Source of the DNA: Symsagittifera roscoffensis
Lineage: Eukaryota > Xenacoelomorpha > Acoela > Convolutidae
Assembly: GCF_963678635.1 (NCBI RefSeq)
Contig: NC_087062.1
Coordinates: 86,591,845 to 86,655,844 of the forward strand
Length of the DNA stretch: 64,000 bases
Direction of reading: 5' to 3'
Made by a program: the position numbers and the translations under genes. Shown in pieces: positions 42,517 to 54,469 of this stretch (position 1 is the stretch's first letter; each line of letters begins with the position of its first letter). The notes beneath the pieces are model-generated. The model was given only the letters and a program-made list of their open reading frames with translations, did no database searches and had not been told where the DNA came from.

Positions 42517-42560
42517 CAGTCGGAACATTCAGGGCTTCGCCCTGATACGAGCAGTCCTGT
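42517..42560 (+). mobile_element. Solo 3' end of Helentron-like family (duplicate)
   Basis: Same end as at 40881, carried by the second copy of the tandem duplication. Confidence 0.75.
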
Positions 42561-42778
42561 TTATTTATTAATTTTGCTTCTTGTTCTAGATTCTGATTGA
42601 TTGATTAATATAGTAGTTGTCTACTTTATGACGTGTCTACTTAATTGACTTGTCTACTTTTTACCTCGAGGTTGTTAATTTGATCCTCCACTTTTGACTG
42701 ATTTTTTTCGTCATTTGAAATGTACTGATCTCTTTAAAGCCCTTCTCAACTTTGATTGTATTACGGAAGTTATCGTAA

Positions 42779-44160
42779 GTCACTAAGCCGTACTCTGTTG
42801 TTGGAACAATCTACTCATTGCACTCCTCTCATCCGATTATATCTCTGCGTACGATTTACTCAAACACAAACACACATAATAACAGTGAAAAAATGCAGCG
42901 AGCCGACAGACAATATAATCGAAATTTCTTAACGGCCCATTTGGGAAAAAGTTTATTCAATTTTGACTTTTTTTGATTTCCTTTATTGAAAGTGGGAAAC
43001 CAATACAGCTAAAAATAATACAATTTGAATTATTAAATGGAAAAATTCAAATTTTATATCGTCCAAATCTGTCTGCTGAAAGAAAATGCTTTCATTAAAT
43101 ACATGTAGCACGGTTACGTAGCAGTATTTAGACAACCGCGTAGTAGTATTTCTCCTACTCATCAGTAAGCAGACAAATACTCCAAAAAAAAACAATCCGA
43201 ATCGAGACAAGGAAGAAATTAATAAATAATTATCATTTATTGATATTGTGGAAGTTTGCTGTCTTTTCTCGATTCTGATTGGTTAAAACAGTATTTGTCT
43301 GCTTACTGACGAGTAGGAATACGCGGTTGTCTAAATACAGACCGCACTCCATGTAGCACATTTCTGTATGAGACTGAATAGCGAATACAATACGTTCACA
43401 TGTTTAAGGGACGGAGAAATAATACATGTCCTCCTGCAAGCAACGGGAAATTTCACATACAATTCGCTGAGAAAAAATAAGGTAAGATCCGCTTTTGTTT
43501 GTTTATTACAATTCACATGGTAACCGGTCTGAGAGAAGAATGGTCCAAGAGCAGGCCGAGCCTAAGACTCGATCAACAAAAAGCAGCTGATTGGTCAATA
43601 CGGAATAATTTCTCAACTCTGAAACTGAAACCCAAAAAAAATCAAACACCTTTCACGCGTCAATACCTTTCAGATGGTATAAAAAACGCCAAAGTCGAAA
43701 CATAGTATTCACAGCAAACATGTAATAGTGGGGTCAAAAAATGGTCTGCTAATTGCAGCTTCGGTTTATTAGTTCGCTTTGCTCATGGACCATTCTGCTC
43801 AGTGCACCCCCTTCAATTCACATGCAACTGCACGCGTAAAATACTTTCAAGTGATGAGTTTTTTGAAACATTTCGACTGTTTCGCGGCGTTTTTGGTTGA
43901 ACGCAATAAAGGTACTAATAGAGTGGTCCCTCGAAAAAGCAACTTTAATAAAAAAAGGTCCCACATGCATGTAATAATTTTGAAAACTAATTTTTGTGTG
44001 TAAATTATTCATTTTAAACATCATGTGAAAGTTGTTGAGTCAAGTTTTTGCGTAATGACCTGTCTTTCGCCAGAAGTTGCAGGTCGCGCTTCTCGCGGGG
44101 CATCTTGTCATGTGCTCTGCTGGGGTAAAATTGGTCTGGTCGCAATTATAGCACCTTTTA
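42779..44160. other. Intergenic with one foldback, no gene recognised
   Basis: Apart from the inverted repeat at 43121-43340, I see only short frames. None has recognisable protein character. Confidence 0.4.
43121..43340. repeat. Inverted repeat, roughly 80-bp arms
   Basis: The left arm has agtatttagacaaccgcgta, then ctcatcagtaagcagacaaa and aatccgaatcgaga. The right arm carries the complement in reverse order (tctcgattctgattgg, tttgtctgcttactgacgag, cgcggttgtctaaatac). About 50 A+T-rich bases separate the arms. It is probably a foldback MITE. Confidence 0.75.
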
Positions 44161-45000
44161 TTGGTGCGTACCCACGGAGCCGCATTCCCGGATAGCCGAA
44201 AAAAAAATACCTCCGCTTTTAATTAATTTAAATCGTAAAACTCTTGAGACGCATTTTGATTGGACAAAAAATGCCTCAAAATTTTGCAGCCTGTTAGCTT
44301 AGAAAATTTTGAACATTTTTAAGAGATTGGATTGGCTAATTTTTTTACTCTCATTTAATTAATTAACAACAAAAGTCTGATTACTACAGGGTTTCGACAC
44401 CCCTCACCTACCAGAGGGTCCCTCTCTTTGGTAAGTTTTATTATATCCATTTTCGGCCCACAAACCCTAAAAATTTTTAGTATATGCTAACTTTAAAGGG
44501 GAGCGCGCGCTGTAAAACGCAATTTTTTTGGATAAAATTTTTTCAAAAAAAAAACAAAAACGGCGTTTCGGCCTGTTTTTTAAACATTTAACCGTTTTTT
44601 AAACGCGTTTATTTTTTTGCCGGGGGCATAGTGGGGTAAATAATGGTAGGGGGAGTGGGTAATTGGGAGAAGGGTAAGGGAGTGGGAAGGAAGAAAGATG
44701 GGACTAAGTGTGTGGGTGCGGGGGGGGGGGGGGGGGTGGTAGAGAAAGGGGGGTACTCCAAATAAAACAAAACAATGTCTTTAAGTAAGTTTGTATGATC
44801 TCTTTAACTATTGTCCCCCCCTATCGTAACTAGTAACGAAACACCCCCCCCCCCTTAATAAGAAATGGGTAGGGGGGTAATTGTTAAGTAGATCCAAAAT
44901 TTCGGTTATCCGGGAACGAATTTTTTTTCGGCTATTCGGGAATGAATTCATTTTTCGGCTATCCGGGAACGAATTGATTTTTCGGCTCCCCCGCCCCCTC
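44160..45000. mobile_element. Putative element bounded by cccggatagccga tips, containing MITE and poly-G/poly-C debris
   Basis: Left: cacggagccgcattcccgga then tagccgaaaaa. Right: three units of ttcggctatccgggaacgaa (44901-44996) ending in ttttcggctccc, the inverted form. Between them are a CAGGGGCGGATTTAG-family fragment (about 44389-44640), G-rich simple sequence (44640-44760) and C-tracts. The outer pair may be one element or two independent ones. Confidence 0.4.
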
Positions 45001-45016
45001 GGAATTCCGATCGTCC

Positions 45017-45457
45017 TCAGTACGGTCCACGTCCGCGTTGTCTACTGTTCCTGTATCCGCCACGGATTGTCCCCACCGGTTCCGTTTTGATCTGAAACGC
45101 TCCTCCACCGGTAGTGCTGCTTGATGGCGTTCCCCCGGTTGTTGATACGTACGTTTTCGCGTAATTGTCTCCGCGCTCGTAAGATAGCGCTATACGGTAC
45201 ACCTCCTCTGGTGTTTTTGTCGATCGGCGTAATTCGTTTTGGGCCTCTCTGTTATTCCTGTTCACAATGAATATGTCTGGTAGGATCCTGGTCTCCAATG
45301 CTCCGAAGTTACAGCGATTTTTCTCATCCACCTCTTCTGGTAGGCCCTTAACTTGGGCCGTTGTTAGCGTAGCTGCATAGCAGAATTTTTTCTGGTTAAT
45401 ACTATGTTTAGCCACCATTCTCCATTGAAACCTATTGAACCAAAACTCCCATAGCAT
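45017..45457 (-). pseudogene. Gypsy-type gag remnant
   Basis: The frame includes LRRSTKTPEEVYRIALSYER, typical of the end of a Gypsy gag core, followed by a Ser/Thr/Gly linker and an Arg-rich GYRNSRQRGRG end. The decayed element at 3115-6650 has a comparable segment near 3670-3770, so the two belong to related lineages. No pol was found next to it. The 12-mer gtggctccgcga occurs twice just beyond its 5' end (45453, 45480). Confidence 0.6.
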
Positions 45458-45838
45458 TAGTGGCTCCGCGAACTTAGGGTGGCTCCGCGATTAATTCGAC
45501 GATGATAACCAGAACGACGTAATTCCCAGTGGGTTCTTTCCCCAACTGATTGCGCCATGTCAAGGCAGAGATTTCGATAGTGTAAATTTCAAAACGAGAG
45601 ATGTAACTGCAACTCATTAAGTTAGTCGGAGACAATGAAATAGAGGTCAACCAAAGGTGACAGGCAACTCCGAACGTTGAATACCAGTTAGCGCCCGACA
45701 GATAGATTGAATGCATTTGGAATAAAGAGAATAGAACTAAACTGGACTCTGAACTAATTTCATCACTATGACAGAAACTTTTCAGATTTAAAATCATAAT
45801 TAATGTGTTGTTTATATCAAGAAATAAGCTGGCTTTTT

Positions 45839-46336
45839 TGTTCCGACTTTCGTAACGAAAGTAACGGATTATTTGTGCTCGGGTGGGTATTTTTAAGACA
45901 AACTTCGACTTTGTAATTAGACATTTTTGAGGGAATTTTTTAATCATTTAAAAGGTATTGTTGTCCTGAGCTTAGATTCGAAAAATTTTTTAACCTGTGA
46001 TTATTCGTAAAGTTATGGGGGTTTTAAGATCGCCATTTTGGCCAATTTAGCACACTTAGCGCGCGATATATATTTCGCGCTATTAACGCGTCAGCGGAGA
46101 TTTAATCCGTCCTAGAAATCGTTCGAAATTGGTTGAAGGAAGCTTATTTGCCATAACTGATTTTTTACTAGGAGTAAAATCTATCACTTTGTACTTTATA
46201 TCGCGAATGGGGGGATAATTTTCGCAGAAATCTCAAACTAAAAAAAATGTATATATGGTTTTTACATTTAGTTTTTTATGTTATCACTGCTCCATAGACC
46301 TTAAAAGGCAGTCGAAACATTCAGGGCCTCGCCACG
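45839..46336 (+). mobile_element. Helentron-like element, copy B (3' tip lost)
   Basis: The 5' end tgttccgactttcgtaacg after a T-run, the internal acttagcgcgcgatatat palindromic patch, and the 3' gcagtcgaaacattcaggg are present. The sequence leaves the consensus within the terminal hairpin (gggcctcgccacgagaag). Confidence 0.75.
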
Positions 46337-46339
46337 AGA

Positions 46340-47769
46340 AGATTTGTTTCCTCCCCCCCCCCTCGCCCACCTGCAAATGTTTCCAAGTAATTTTTTTTAA
46401 AACTTCTTGAATGTAATGAAAATTGACAGAACCACTAATTAGGCCATGACACACATACTTTGTATTCATAATTAACCTTGTAAAACGGCTCGTTAAACCA
46501 TAGAATTGATGTTCGTGTCAGGTTGGGATGGGGGCTTGGGAAGAGTCAATATACTCGCTTCAACTTGTTTTTCGATCTAGTAACCATAAATGGGTAGGCT
46601 TGTTTGTCATCAAAACACATTTTTGGCGATTTTTTAAAAAAGAATTCATCAAAAAGGGTGAGGGGGAGGTTAAAGACGAAATAAAAAAACATAAAGTTTG
46701 TTTAAAAATATACTGAGACACGTTTGGAATGGCGAAATTATAATTATTTAACGATTTGAGAGCTCTAGGTGTCTTGTTCTCAAGGGACCTGGTTTTTCAA
46801 GCGACCTGTCATACCCCAATGTATGAGCGATGTATAATCCTTAATCCAAACGGATATGCATACAAACAACGCAACGTAAAACAACTGGTTAGTAAAAATT
46901 TAACTCATGCTCTGAAAGCTATTGCTTTCACCTATGAATGTCACTTTATCAAGGTCATACGACCAGTATAATTCATAGTACAATTCATTAAATGTTTGCC
47001 ATTATCCAGTGGAATGACATTCCCTTAATTGAATTTTTTTCCCGGAAAATAGAGTTATAGAGTCCCCACTGGACTATCTGTATAGCCCTTATGGTACTTG
47101 AATTTAACAGTCCCGTGGGACTGACTCTGATCCTCTTTTTAACACGTTTCTTCCTCTTGGGGCTTAACCGATTCTTTTCCCTCAACTTCTGTTTTGTCCT
47201 CCGGCGCTATATTGGTCTCTGTCACTGTTTTCTGTTTTGTTCCTTCTTGTTGTTTTTCTGTAGTGTTGAATTCTTCTGTTTCCTTTTCATTTTCAATCTC
47301 GGTTTCCTATTTTCCGTATCCAGTACGAATAATACTTCTCTCGTGTTTTGGTTGTCGCGGTTTGGCTGAAAGCTGGAGATACTGAGTCGACAACGTCTTT
47401 TTTTAACTGCTGGACTTGGGTTTTATTCCCTTGAGGAACTTTACACACCCCTGGAACTCGGGCGACTTCTCATTGAACCCATCTCCTATATTAAATTTTT
47501 AATATTCGAGTTGTTCCCTGTTGACTGTTTGTCAGGCGACTCAAAAATGAACTACTTTTTCTTGTCATCCTTGATCCAGTTTATATGTACTGGGTTTCCA
47601 AGTGCTCCTGTGAGAGCCGATTCCCTTTTCTTGGTAGATTTTTTCGTCGCTTCTGTATAGATAAAACTAAAAAACAACATGAAGGAAGCATTTTAAATTT
47701 ATCAATGGTAAAGGAAGCTTTACCATTTTGTCATTTTTTCAACAAAAAACATTCAAATTGGGCTTTAAG
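46340..47769. other. Intergenic, possible retroelement debris, no gene recognised
   Basis: On the - strand between about 47450 and 47040 there is a Lys/Glu/Thr-rich stretch with several frames (for example TEEFNTTEKQQEGTKQKTVT) that could be decayed gag. Nothing decisive was found. Confidence 0.3.
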
Positions 47770-47815
47770 GGCAGTCGGAACACTCAAAACTTCGCCTTGA
47801 TATACGGACAGTCTT
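47770..47815 (+). mobile_element. Solo 3' end of Helentron-like family, diverged
   Basis: gcagtcggaacactcaaaac, ttcgccttgatatacgg and acagtctttt correspond to the 3' terminus with several changes in the hairpin. Confidence 0.55.
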
Positions 47816-47975
47816 TTTGTGGCTCTTTTTTCTCCGACCAAATCTCATGCAGAAAAAAAATAACGACCGAATTGTGTTCATAATGAGCTTATTCTTTAGC
47901 TCATAAATTTTTTACGTTTTTTGCTTCCAATTAACTATAATTATTTCTAACCATGTTACAACAGAATCAATGTTA

Positions 47976-49690
47976 CGGAGTACTTTCTATTTCCCTGCTC
48001 CATGGCATATGGATAATTGACACATCAATGTTGCAACAGAGAATGAGTTGAATGCAATGAGTTCAAAACTTTTTTTTTCATAATTGCATTTTTTGTATAC
48101 TTTTTAAAAGCGTCTTTACACCTTCTTTATGTGCAAAAACACTTTTCTGGATCTAAATTAATCATTGGTTAGTCTTGATAGACGTATCTTCAAATAAGGT
48201 AATTCACGCTTTATTTTTTCCGACCAATTTTACCAAAAAAAAACATCAAGTTGTCTAAAATAGGTGTATAAGCGTCTTACTTAGCTCTGTAAATTTTAAT
48301 AGGCGGTTTGTCTCAAAATTAGTATAATTGTTTACAGACAGCTAGCTGTATTATATTAAATTTTAGGGAGCGTTTTCTATTTCCTTGCTCTATGGCATTT
48401 GGTACATTGACACATCAATGTTGCAATAGAAAATGAGTTGAATGCAATAAATTCAATGGAAAATTTTTATCATAATTGCAAAACTTTGTAGATGTTTTGA
48501 AAGCGCGTCTTTGCATCTTCTTTGTCTCCAAAAACAGCTTTGGGATCTAAATAATCATTAGTGGGTCTTGAGAGGTAATTTACGCTTCATTTTTTCCGAC
48601 CACTTTTACCAAAAAACCATCTAATTGAACAAGACTGCTCGTATCAGGGCAAAGCCCTGAATGTTCCGACTGCCTTTTAAGGTTTATGGAGCAGCAGTAA
48701 TAACATAAAAAATTTAATGAAATAAAATAAAATGAAATTTTTTTTCTCCAATATTTGAATTTTTTTATGAAAATCATCCCCCCACACGCCATATAAAGTA
48801 CAAAAAGAGAGATTTCGTTCCTTGTAACAAATCAATTATGGCAAATAAGCTTCTTTCAGCCAATTTGGAACGATTTCTAAGACGGATTAAATCTCCGCTT
48901 ACGCGTTAATAGCGCGAATTATATCGCGCGTTGATTGTCCCAAATTGGTCAAAATGGCAATCTTTAAACCCTCATAACTTTACGAAAAATGATTACAGGT
49001 GAAATATATTTTCAAATTTAAGTTCAGGACAACAATGGCTTTCGAATGATATAAAAACATTCCGTCAAAAATGGCTAGTTAAAAAGTCGAAATTTGTCTG
49101 AAGAAAAAAAAACCCACCCCGAGCACAAATATTCCGTTACTTTCGTATCGAAAGTCGGAACAATAAAATAGGCGTTTTGTCTCAAAATTAGTGTAATTGT
49201 TTATAGCCAGCTAGCTGTATTATATTAAATAATACGGAGCCTTTTCCATTGCCCTACTTAGTGCTTTTTGATTTTTAATAGAGCAATGTTTCAACAGAAA
49301 ATGAGCTGAATGCAATGAATTCAAAAGAAAAAGTTCTTCAAAAATTCAAACTTTTGTAAGTTTTGTGAGAGCTTATTTTCATCGTGTTTATTTCCATAAA
49401 TATCTTACGAGATCATAATGAATAATTAATGTATTAGTTGGGTTTTGACCCTAAAGTTTTGTATTTTAGTTAGGTATTTTACTGTCCATTTTTTCTGAAC
49501 AACTTTTTCGAAAAAGGAAACATCAAAGTGTATCAAAATAAGCATCCTGCTCAGCTGTGTAAATTTTAAAAAGGTATCTTGTCTGAAATTTAGTATACTG
49601 TTGCAACAGAAAATGAGTGGAATAGAACGAAGTCAGAACAAAATATTTCTGCAAAAAAATTAGAAATTGGAATGATTTGAGAGCGTATTT
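47976..49690. repeat. Diverged tandem array, about 390-bp unit, four units
   Basis: The landmark gaatgagttgaatgcaatga or a close variant occurs at about 48042, 48432, 49297 and 49613. Unit starts such as gagtactttctatttccctg (47978) and gagcgttttctatttccttg (48367) are 390 bases apart. The longer step between units two and three is explained by the Helentron-like insertion at 48628-49162, and unit four is cut by the insertion at 49692. Confidence 0.72.
48628..49162 (-). mobile_element. Helentron-like element, copy C
   Basis: Full-length in minus orientation. On the + strand it begins aacaagactgctcgtatcag with the hairpin agggcaaagccct and ends gtatcgaaagtcggaaca in an A-rich target. It interrupts a unit of the 390-bp tandem array, so the insertion is younger than the array. 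Confidence 0.85.
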
Positions 49691-49691
49691 T

Positions 49692-50224
49692 TGTTCCGAC
49701 TTTCGATACAAAAGTAACGGAGTATTTGTGCTCGGGTGGGTTTTTTTTTTCTTCAGACAAATTTCGACTTTTTAACTAGCCATTTTTGACGGAATTTTAT
49801 ATCATTCAAAAGGTATTGTTGTCCTGGGCTTAAATTTGAAAAGATATTTCATCTCTGATCATTTTTCGTAAAGTTATGAGGGTTTAAAGGTTGCCATTTT
49901 GGCCATTTTGACCAATTTGGGACAATTAACGCGCGATGTAATTCGAGCTATTAACGCGTAAGCGGAGATTTAATCCGTCTTAGGAATCGTTCCAAATTGG
50001 TTGAAAGAAGCTTATTTGCCATAATTGGTTTGTTTCAAGGAATGAAATCTATCCTTTTGTACTTTATATGGCGTGTGGGGTGATGATTTTCAAAAAAAAT
50101 TCAAATTAAAAAAAAAATTTTCATTTTTTTTTATTTCAATTAATTTTTTAAAGTTTTTTTTGCTCCATAAATCTTAAAAGGCAGTCGGAACGTTCAGCGC
50201 TTTGCCCTGATACGAGCAGTCTTG
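49692..50224 (+). mobile_element. Helentron-like element, copy D
   Basis: 5' tgttccgactttcgataca, internal gcgcgatgtaattcgagc patch, 3' gcagtcggaacgttcagcgc then tttgccctgatacgagcagtcttg. It lies about 530 bases from copy C in opposite orientation, so the pair forms a large inverted repeat. Confidence 0.85.
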
Positions 50225-50355
50225 TTTATTTATATTTACATAAACTTCCTTTCATACCTAAATTATTCATTCATTCATTCATTCGAAAAGGGTAAACTCC
50301 AAACTAAGCCGACAAACATTTAGTCCTAAATGCGGACTAATTCTTTTGGAGGCGT

Positions 50356-50482
50356 TCAACAGTGCCGAAGTACAACAGTGCCGAAAATGAAAAAAAAGTT
50401 CAACAGTGCCGAAAATTGATAGTCTTCGGCACTGTTGAATACTTTTTCATTTTAGGCACTCTTGTACTTCGGGACTGTTGTA
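50356..50482. repeat. Perfect-type foldback, caacagtgccgaagtac family
   Basis: The left arm gttcaacagtgccgaagtac, then aacagtgccgaaaatg, faces a right arm reading ttcggcactgttgaatac, then gtacttcgggactgttg. Arms of about 55 bases and almost no loop make this a short hairpin element. Its tips match the TIRs at 50875-51247 and 58451-59212. Confidence 0.8.
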
Positions 50483-50874
50483 CTGCCCCGTTCTTTTCAA
50501 AGTTCTTGTGGCATTCATCTAGCTGCGTAAACGAAATAAATATACATTGCGTAGGCTTACGTCAATTTTTAAAGAAAATAAGCGCTGGGACTCCCGAACA
50601 AAGTTTCGAACAGAAAATTTCCGGTTTTTGTTCCCTTACTGATAGTAGGACCCAATTGATTTCGTTCATATAAATTCTATTATCAGGTTTTCAGCATGTT
50701 TCTAAAATACCGAATAGTTTTGAGGCCATGTATTTTAGCCTTTGAAAATTAAAAGGAAATCACTATTTTCTTGATTAAATTGACGCTTTTTTTAACTGCC
50801 TGCGATATATTTTTAAAAGCAGTTTACGAATGTGTTAACGCTGTTAAAATAAAGTCAACAGGAATTGTTGAGTC

Positions 50875-51247
50875 GTTCAACAGTGCCGAAGTACAACAGT
50901 GCTGAAAACTGATGATATTTGAAAATTTTGATTTCCGTTTGTGAATATTGTCGGCAATATTGCGTGAATACTGTTTTGTTTTGGAGCGAAACCGAGAGGA
51001 AAATTTGACAGTTTATTGAGTTAATTATTTGCTTATACAGGTTTGCAACACCGCGCCTGGGGAATTTTTGTTGTTTAACTAGCGTTATCAATTAAAGTTG
51101 CAAAATATGTTGTTTCAACTTTCATCAATTTGAAATAAAATACTTGCCAGTGGTATGTGATGAGTAAAAACAGTATTCAAAATAACTTCGGCGCCATTGA
51201 ACAATATTTTATTTTTGGCACCAATGTACTTTGGCACTGCTGAATTT
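50875..51247. mobile_element. TIR MITE, ttcaacagtgccgaagtac family
   Basis: The left end ttcaacagtgccgaagtaca and the right end (complement) ttcagcagtgccaaagtaca form the terminal repeat. The interior, for example gaatactgttttgttttgga, matches the copy at 58451-59212. Confidence 0.75.
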
Positions 51248-51249
51248 TT

Positions 51250-54180
51250 AGATTGGTTTCCTTTCTACCAGAAATTTTGAAACACAAGTCGCAATTGGGG
51301 ACTATAAACGGAGAGCAATTTTTTACGCAGTTATTGCTACTTCTTTTTTTGGTGAGCAGAAATCGATTTCTGATTTAAATTGTCAGCACAAAACTCAGAT
51401 AAACCAAAAACTGAAGAAATTTTTTAACGAACTGAATTTTAAGACGCAAAATGATGAATACACCACACCCATTCCATAAAGGTTAAAAAGTTTCAGTTTA
51501 GTATGATTTTTGCTTATTGTTTTCTAATAGCATGCGATGTACGTGGCGAAATAGTTAGTCTCAAAATCAATCTTCTGTTCAAATTTATAAACTAATAATT
51601 TTCAAGCGAGTAACTTTTTTCCACCAGACCGCAAAATTTGAAGTACTTTACCTGAATTTTGGGACAGTTTCGGACTTTTCACATTTTTTCTCAATTTTTT
51701 TTTATGCGCTTCAGAAATCTGATAAAATAACTAGAATTATAAACTATCAACTCGTTTTGAACAATACTGACCACGCTTGGTACGGGTTTCTAAAAAAGTC
51801 TACTATGTAAATTTGACAGATCAAACAAACAGTTTAATTATTTTTACAGCTCTTATGAAAATCGACGTCCTGACTAGTTTTTTCAGAATTGATTCCAAAT
51901 TGTGTCGAAACAAAATATCGATCAAACCCAAAGAATATGATTTTAAAAATTACCCAGAAGAGTTATTCAAATTACGCTTGTCAAAAAACTCTTGAGAAAG
52001 CTTCTACAAGCAAAGTAATCCTGAAAAAATGTTCAACTTTTTCGATCAAAGCCTTGTTGAAACTATTCAAAAATGAGCCCCACAAAAACCTATTTTCATA
52101 CGTAATGAAAAACCAAAAGTAAATTTACAAGATAATTTTATACAAAAATGCTTCAATTTAAAAAAACAGCGTAAAATGAGATAGCTTTAACAGAGGCGAA
52201 GCGGAGCTTCGCATCATTCGGGATAGAATATAAATATTTAAAAACGTAAGTCAAAAAATTTTGAAAAAAAAATTAGTTGAAACAAAAACTTTTGGATGTC
52301 TCGATAAAAGACAACTAGGGGCCTGCTAAAGCTGGAGATACGTGTTTGATAGTTTTGTTATACCTAATTAGGACGAATTGTGTTAATCGGTAACTTTTGT
52401 CTGCTAAAAGTAGGTAGTGACTGCTTGAGCAGCGAATATTCCCCAAACCCAGCTTTTTCAGTTGAACACTTCACTTGATAGTTTTTCAGGGTAGTTTTCG
52501 AGAAAACTTTTTAAAAAATGGTCAACGTTTCAAATTTTGACTTTTTGAAGACCATAGTTTTTTTCTAAAAGAAATAGGGCGTAGCCGATTAATAAAGGTG
52601 GGCTTTCAACAATCTGTTGTTTTGGTTAAAGCTATGATATCAGATTTGTCAGAAGTGATAAAGAGAAAAATTTGAAAAACGGTCATCAAATCAAAAGTTT
52701 GACCCTTCCGAGAATCAAAGTTTTTTTTGCAGAAGAGATCCACGCAATTTGTAAATTCGATTGGACCCAAAAATTCAGATTTGGGAGGGTAGTTGTCGAG
52801 AAAAGTCAAAGTGTCAAAAACAATCGAAAAATCAAAATTTCGGCTTTTCGGAGGGCCATAACTTTTTGTGTAAAAAGTTTTGGGCCTAGTCGTTTTCCAA
52901 AATCCGCTTTTTTCATCGGAACTAAAATCTTAAAATTGGTATGGTAGTTTTTTAGAAAAACTAAAAGAAATCAAAACTGTTGGTGAAACTTTCCCAAAAT
53001 AGACTTTTTCGAAGGGTATAGACAGAGGGGTAAAGTATAGAGACGCTAGGGGGAGGCACACGGAGGAGTAGGTGGTCTTTCCAATGATACTCCTTTTTTG
53101 AAAATCGATGGAATAGTTTTTGAGAAAAACTGAAACTTAGGAAAAATAATTTAAAAAACGCAATCCCATGCATTTTATAATATCTTTTTTTATCAAACCG
53201 ATTTCAGCCAAACAATAATTTTTTAATTTTGAAATAGCAACGGAAAAAAATCACGAAAAGGAAACAAAGCCGACAATCTTTGAGCAGACATACATTATCA
53301 TCTAAAACGACAAGTTTAGTTACCTTTTGTTTTCAAATTAATCACGCCTTGGGGCCAAAAACAGTGGAAATTAGGTGTAAGACGAAAACCTGATGTCTAA
53401 CGAAAAATTTTTGAAAGAAAAAGAAAGATTTCTTTTTCAATTTATTGGCGCGATCCATGTTTAAGAAAAACAATCAATAGTTCAGTTCGCAAATGACTGT
53501 TAGTGTCAGCTTGTTATGATTTAAACGAAATATGAAGAACTCAGACAGAATCACGAGGTCAAAATCATTTGATTACTTTCTTTGAGTTAGTCGCTGCAGG
53601 GTCAAAATTGGTTTTCTACGTTGATTTGGTAGTCAGATTGATAATAACTTCAGCATTTACATACCACAATAAAGATTTTACCAAATTACCAATATGGTAT
53701 GCGTTTTCTCAAATCTTATATACTATACAACACGCTAAACGCTGTTTGTTGAGTTTTTGAATTAGCCAAAATCAGAGTGCGTATTGTCTGGATTTTCAAA
53801 TGGTACCTATGCTTAAAATAAACTGACGTTGTCTGTGATATGCTTTGAAAACGTGTCTCCAAGTTACCAACCGTACGTGACTATATGTTAATTTCATTTA
53901 TTGTTATAGATAGTTTTATCAAGAATAAAAAAAACTGTTTTGTTTACAGCGTTTTGGTATTCGACTGGACAGTTAAGAATGTCTGTGTAACTTGAGCTAT
54001 TCTGCGTGCTGCGGCAATTTTTGGAGAATTTTTGTTACTCGGCAATAAATTACTACATTTATTATAACATTATTTGTGGTTCTATTCGTGGTATCGGTTG
54101 AAAATCGAAGCCATAGATCAATTTTATTATTGCAAACTGAGGCAAGAAAGAAGAAAATAAGATATCGAAGAAGAGTTTAA
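51250..54180. other. Upstream region of the PARP gene, no other gene recognised
   Basis: A+T-rich. Between 52480 and 53170 phrases such as tagttttcgagaaaactttt, gggccataactttttgtgta and their variants recur at irregular spacing, giving a diverged repeat. The segment just before 54190 may hold the PARP promoter, but I could not define it. Confidence 0.4.
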
Positions 54181-54189
54181 ATAAACAAC

Positions 54190-54395
54190 ATGAAACTATC
54201 TTGGGTGTGTGACTTCTACCAGAGAAAAGATTGCAGAAAGGGAGCGAATTGTGCGAGGCTGCACCTCTGTGCCAAGTTCCTGTCTAAATCATGTCCCGAT
54301 GAGTCGAGGTGTGGCCTGGCTCATAGATTGTCGGACCGCGACGCTAGAATGCTGTCGAGCCAGGGGGTAGATGTCAACAACCAGCAGATCTTCAG
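54190..54395 (+). CDS. CCCH-zinc-finger PARP protein, exon 1
   Basis: Starts at an ATG in a good context (aacaacATGaa) and encodes 68 codons plus two bases. Two CCCH fingers are visible with C-x7-C-x5-C-x3-H spacing: CDFYQRKDCRKGANCARLH and CAKFLSKSCPDESRCGLAH. The exon ends ttcag|gtaag, a consensus donor. Spliced to 60045 it gives an AGG codon and an uninterrupted frame, for a protein of about 879 residues. Upstream non-coding exons cannot be excluded. The finger spacing and order resemble the N-terminus of ZAP/PARP12-type proteins, which bind RNA. Confidence 0.85.
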
Positions 54396-54469
54396 GTAAG
54401 ATGTGTTTATATTCAATTAAGTATGAAGTAAGTTGTGATTTTTTTGTAGTGTTATATATCAATGCATAG

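Larger units (their letters stand above)
39181..42778. repeat. Tandem duplication, about 1.96 kb + 1.64 kb
   Basis: The sequence starting aaattttatcttgatctgaa at 39181 recurs at 41137 and stays nearly identical for over a kilobase, apart from small changes such as an extra block near 41634. Copy 1 ends ggaagttatcgt at about 41134 and copy 2 ends with the same bases at about 42776. The length difference comes mainly from MITE-like and C-rich sequence present only in copy 1 (about 40330-40660). Both copies carry a Helentron-like 3' end (40881 and 42517). Confidence 0.88.

Noticed and set aside
45474-45947. 157-codon minus-strand frame
   Set aside because: Its 5' part lies in Helentron-like copy B, and the remainder has no family signature.
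47091-47385. Phe/Leu/Cys-rich plus-strand frame that looks membrane-like
   Set aside because: It is the complement of a Lys/Glu/Gln-rich minus-strand stretch, so the hydrophobicity is a composition artefact.
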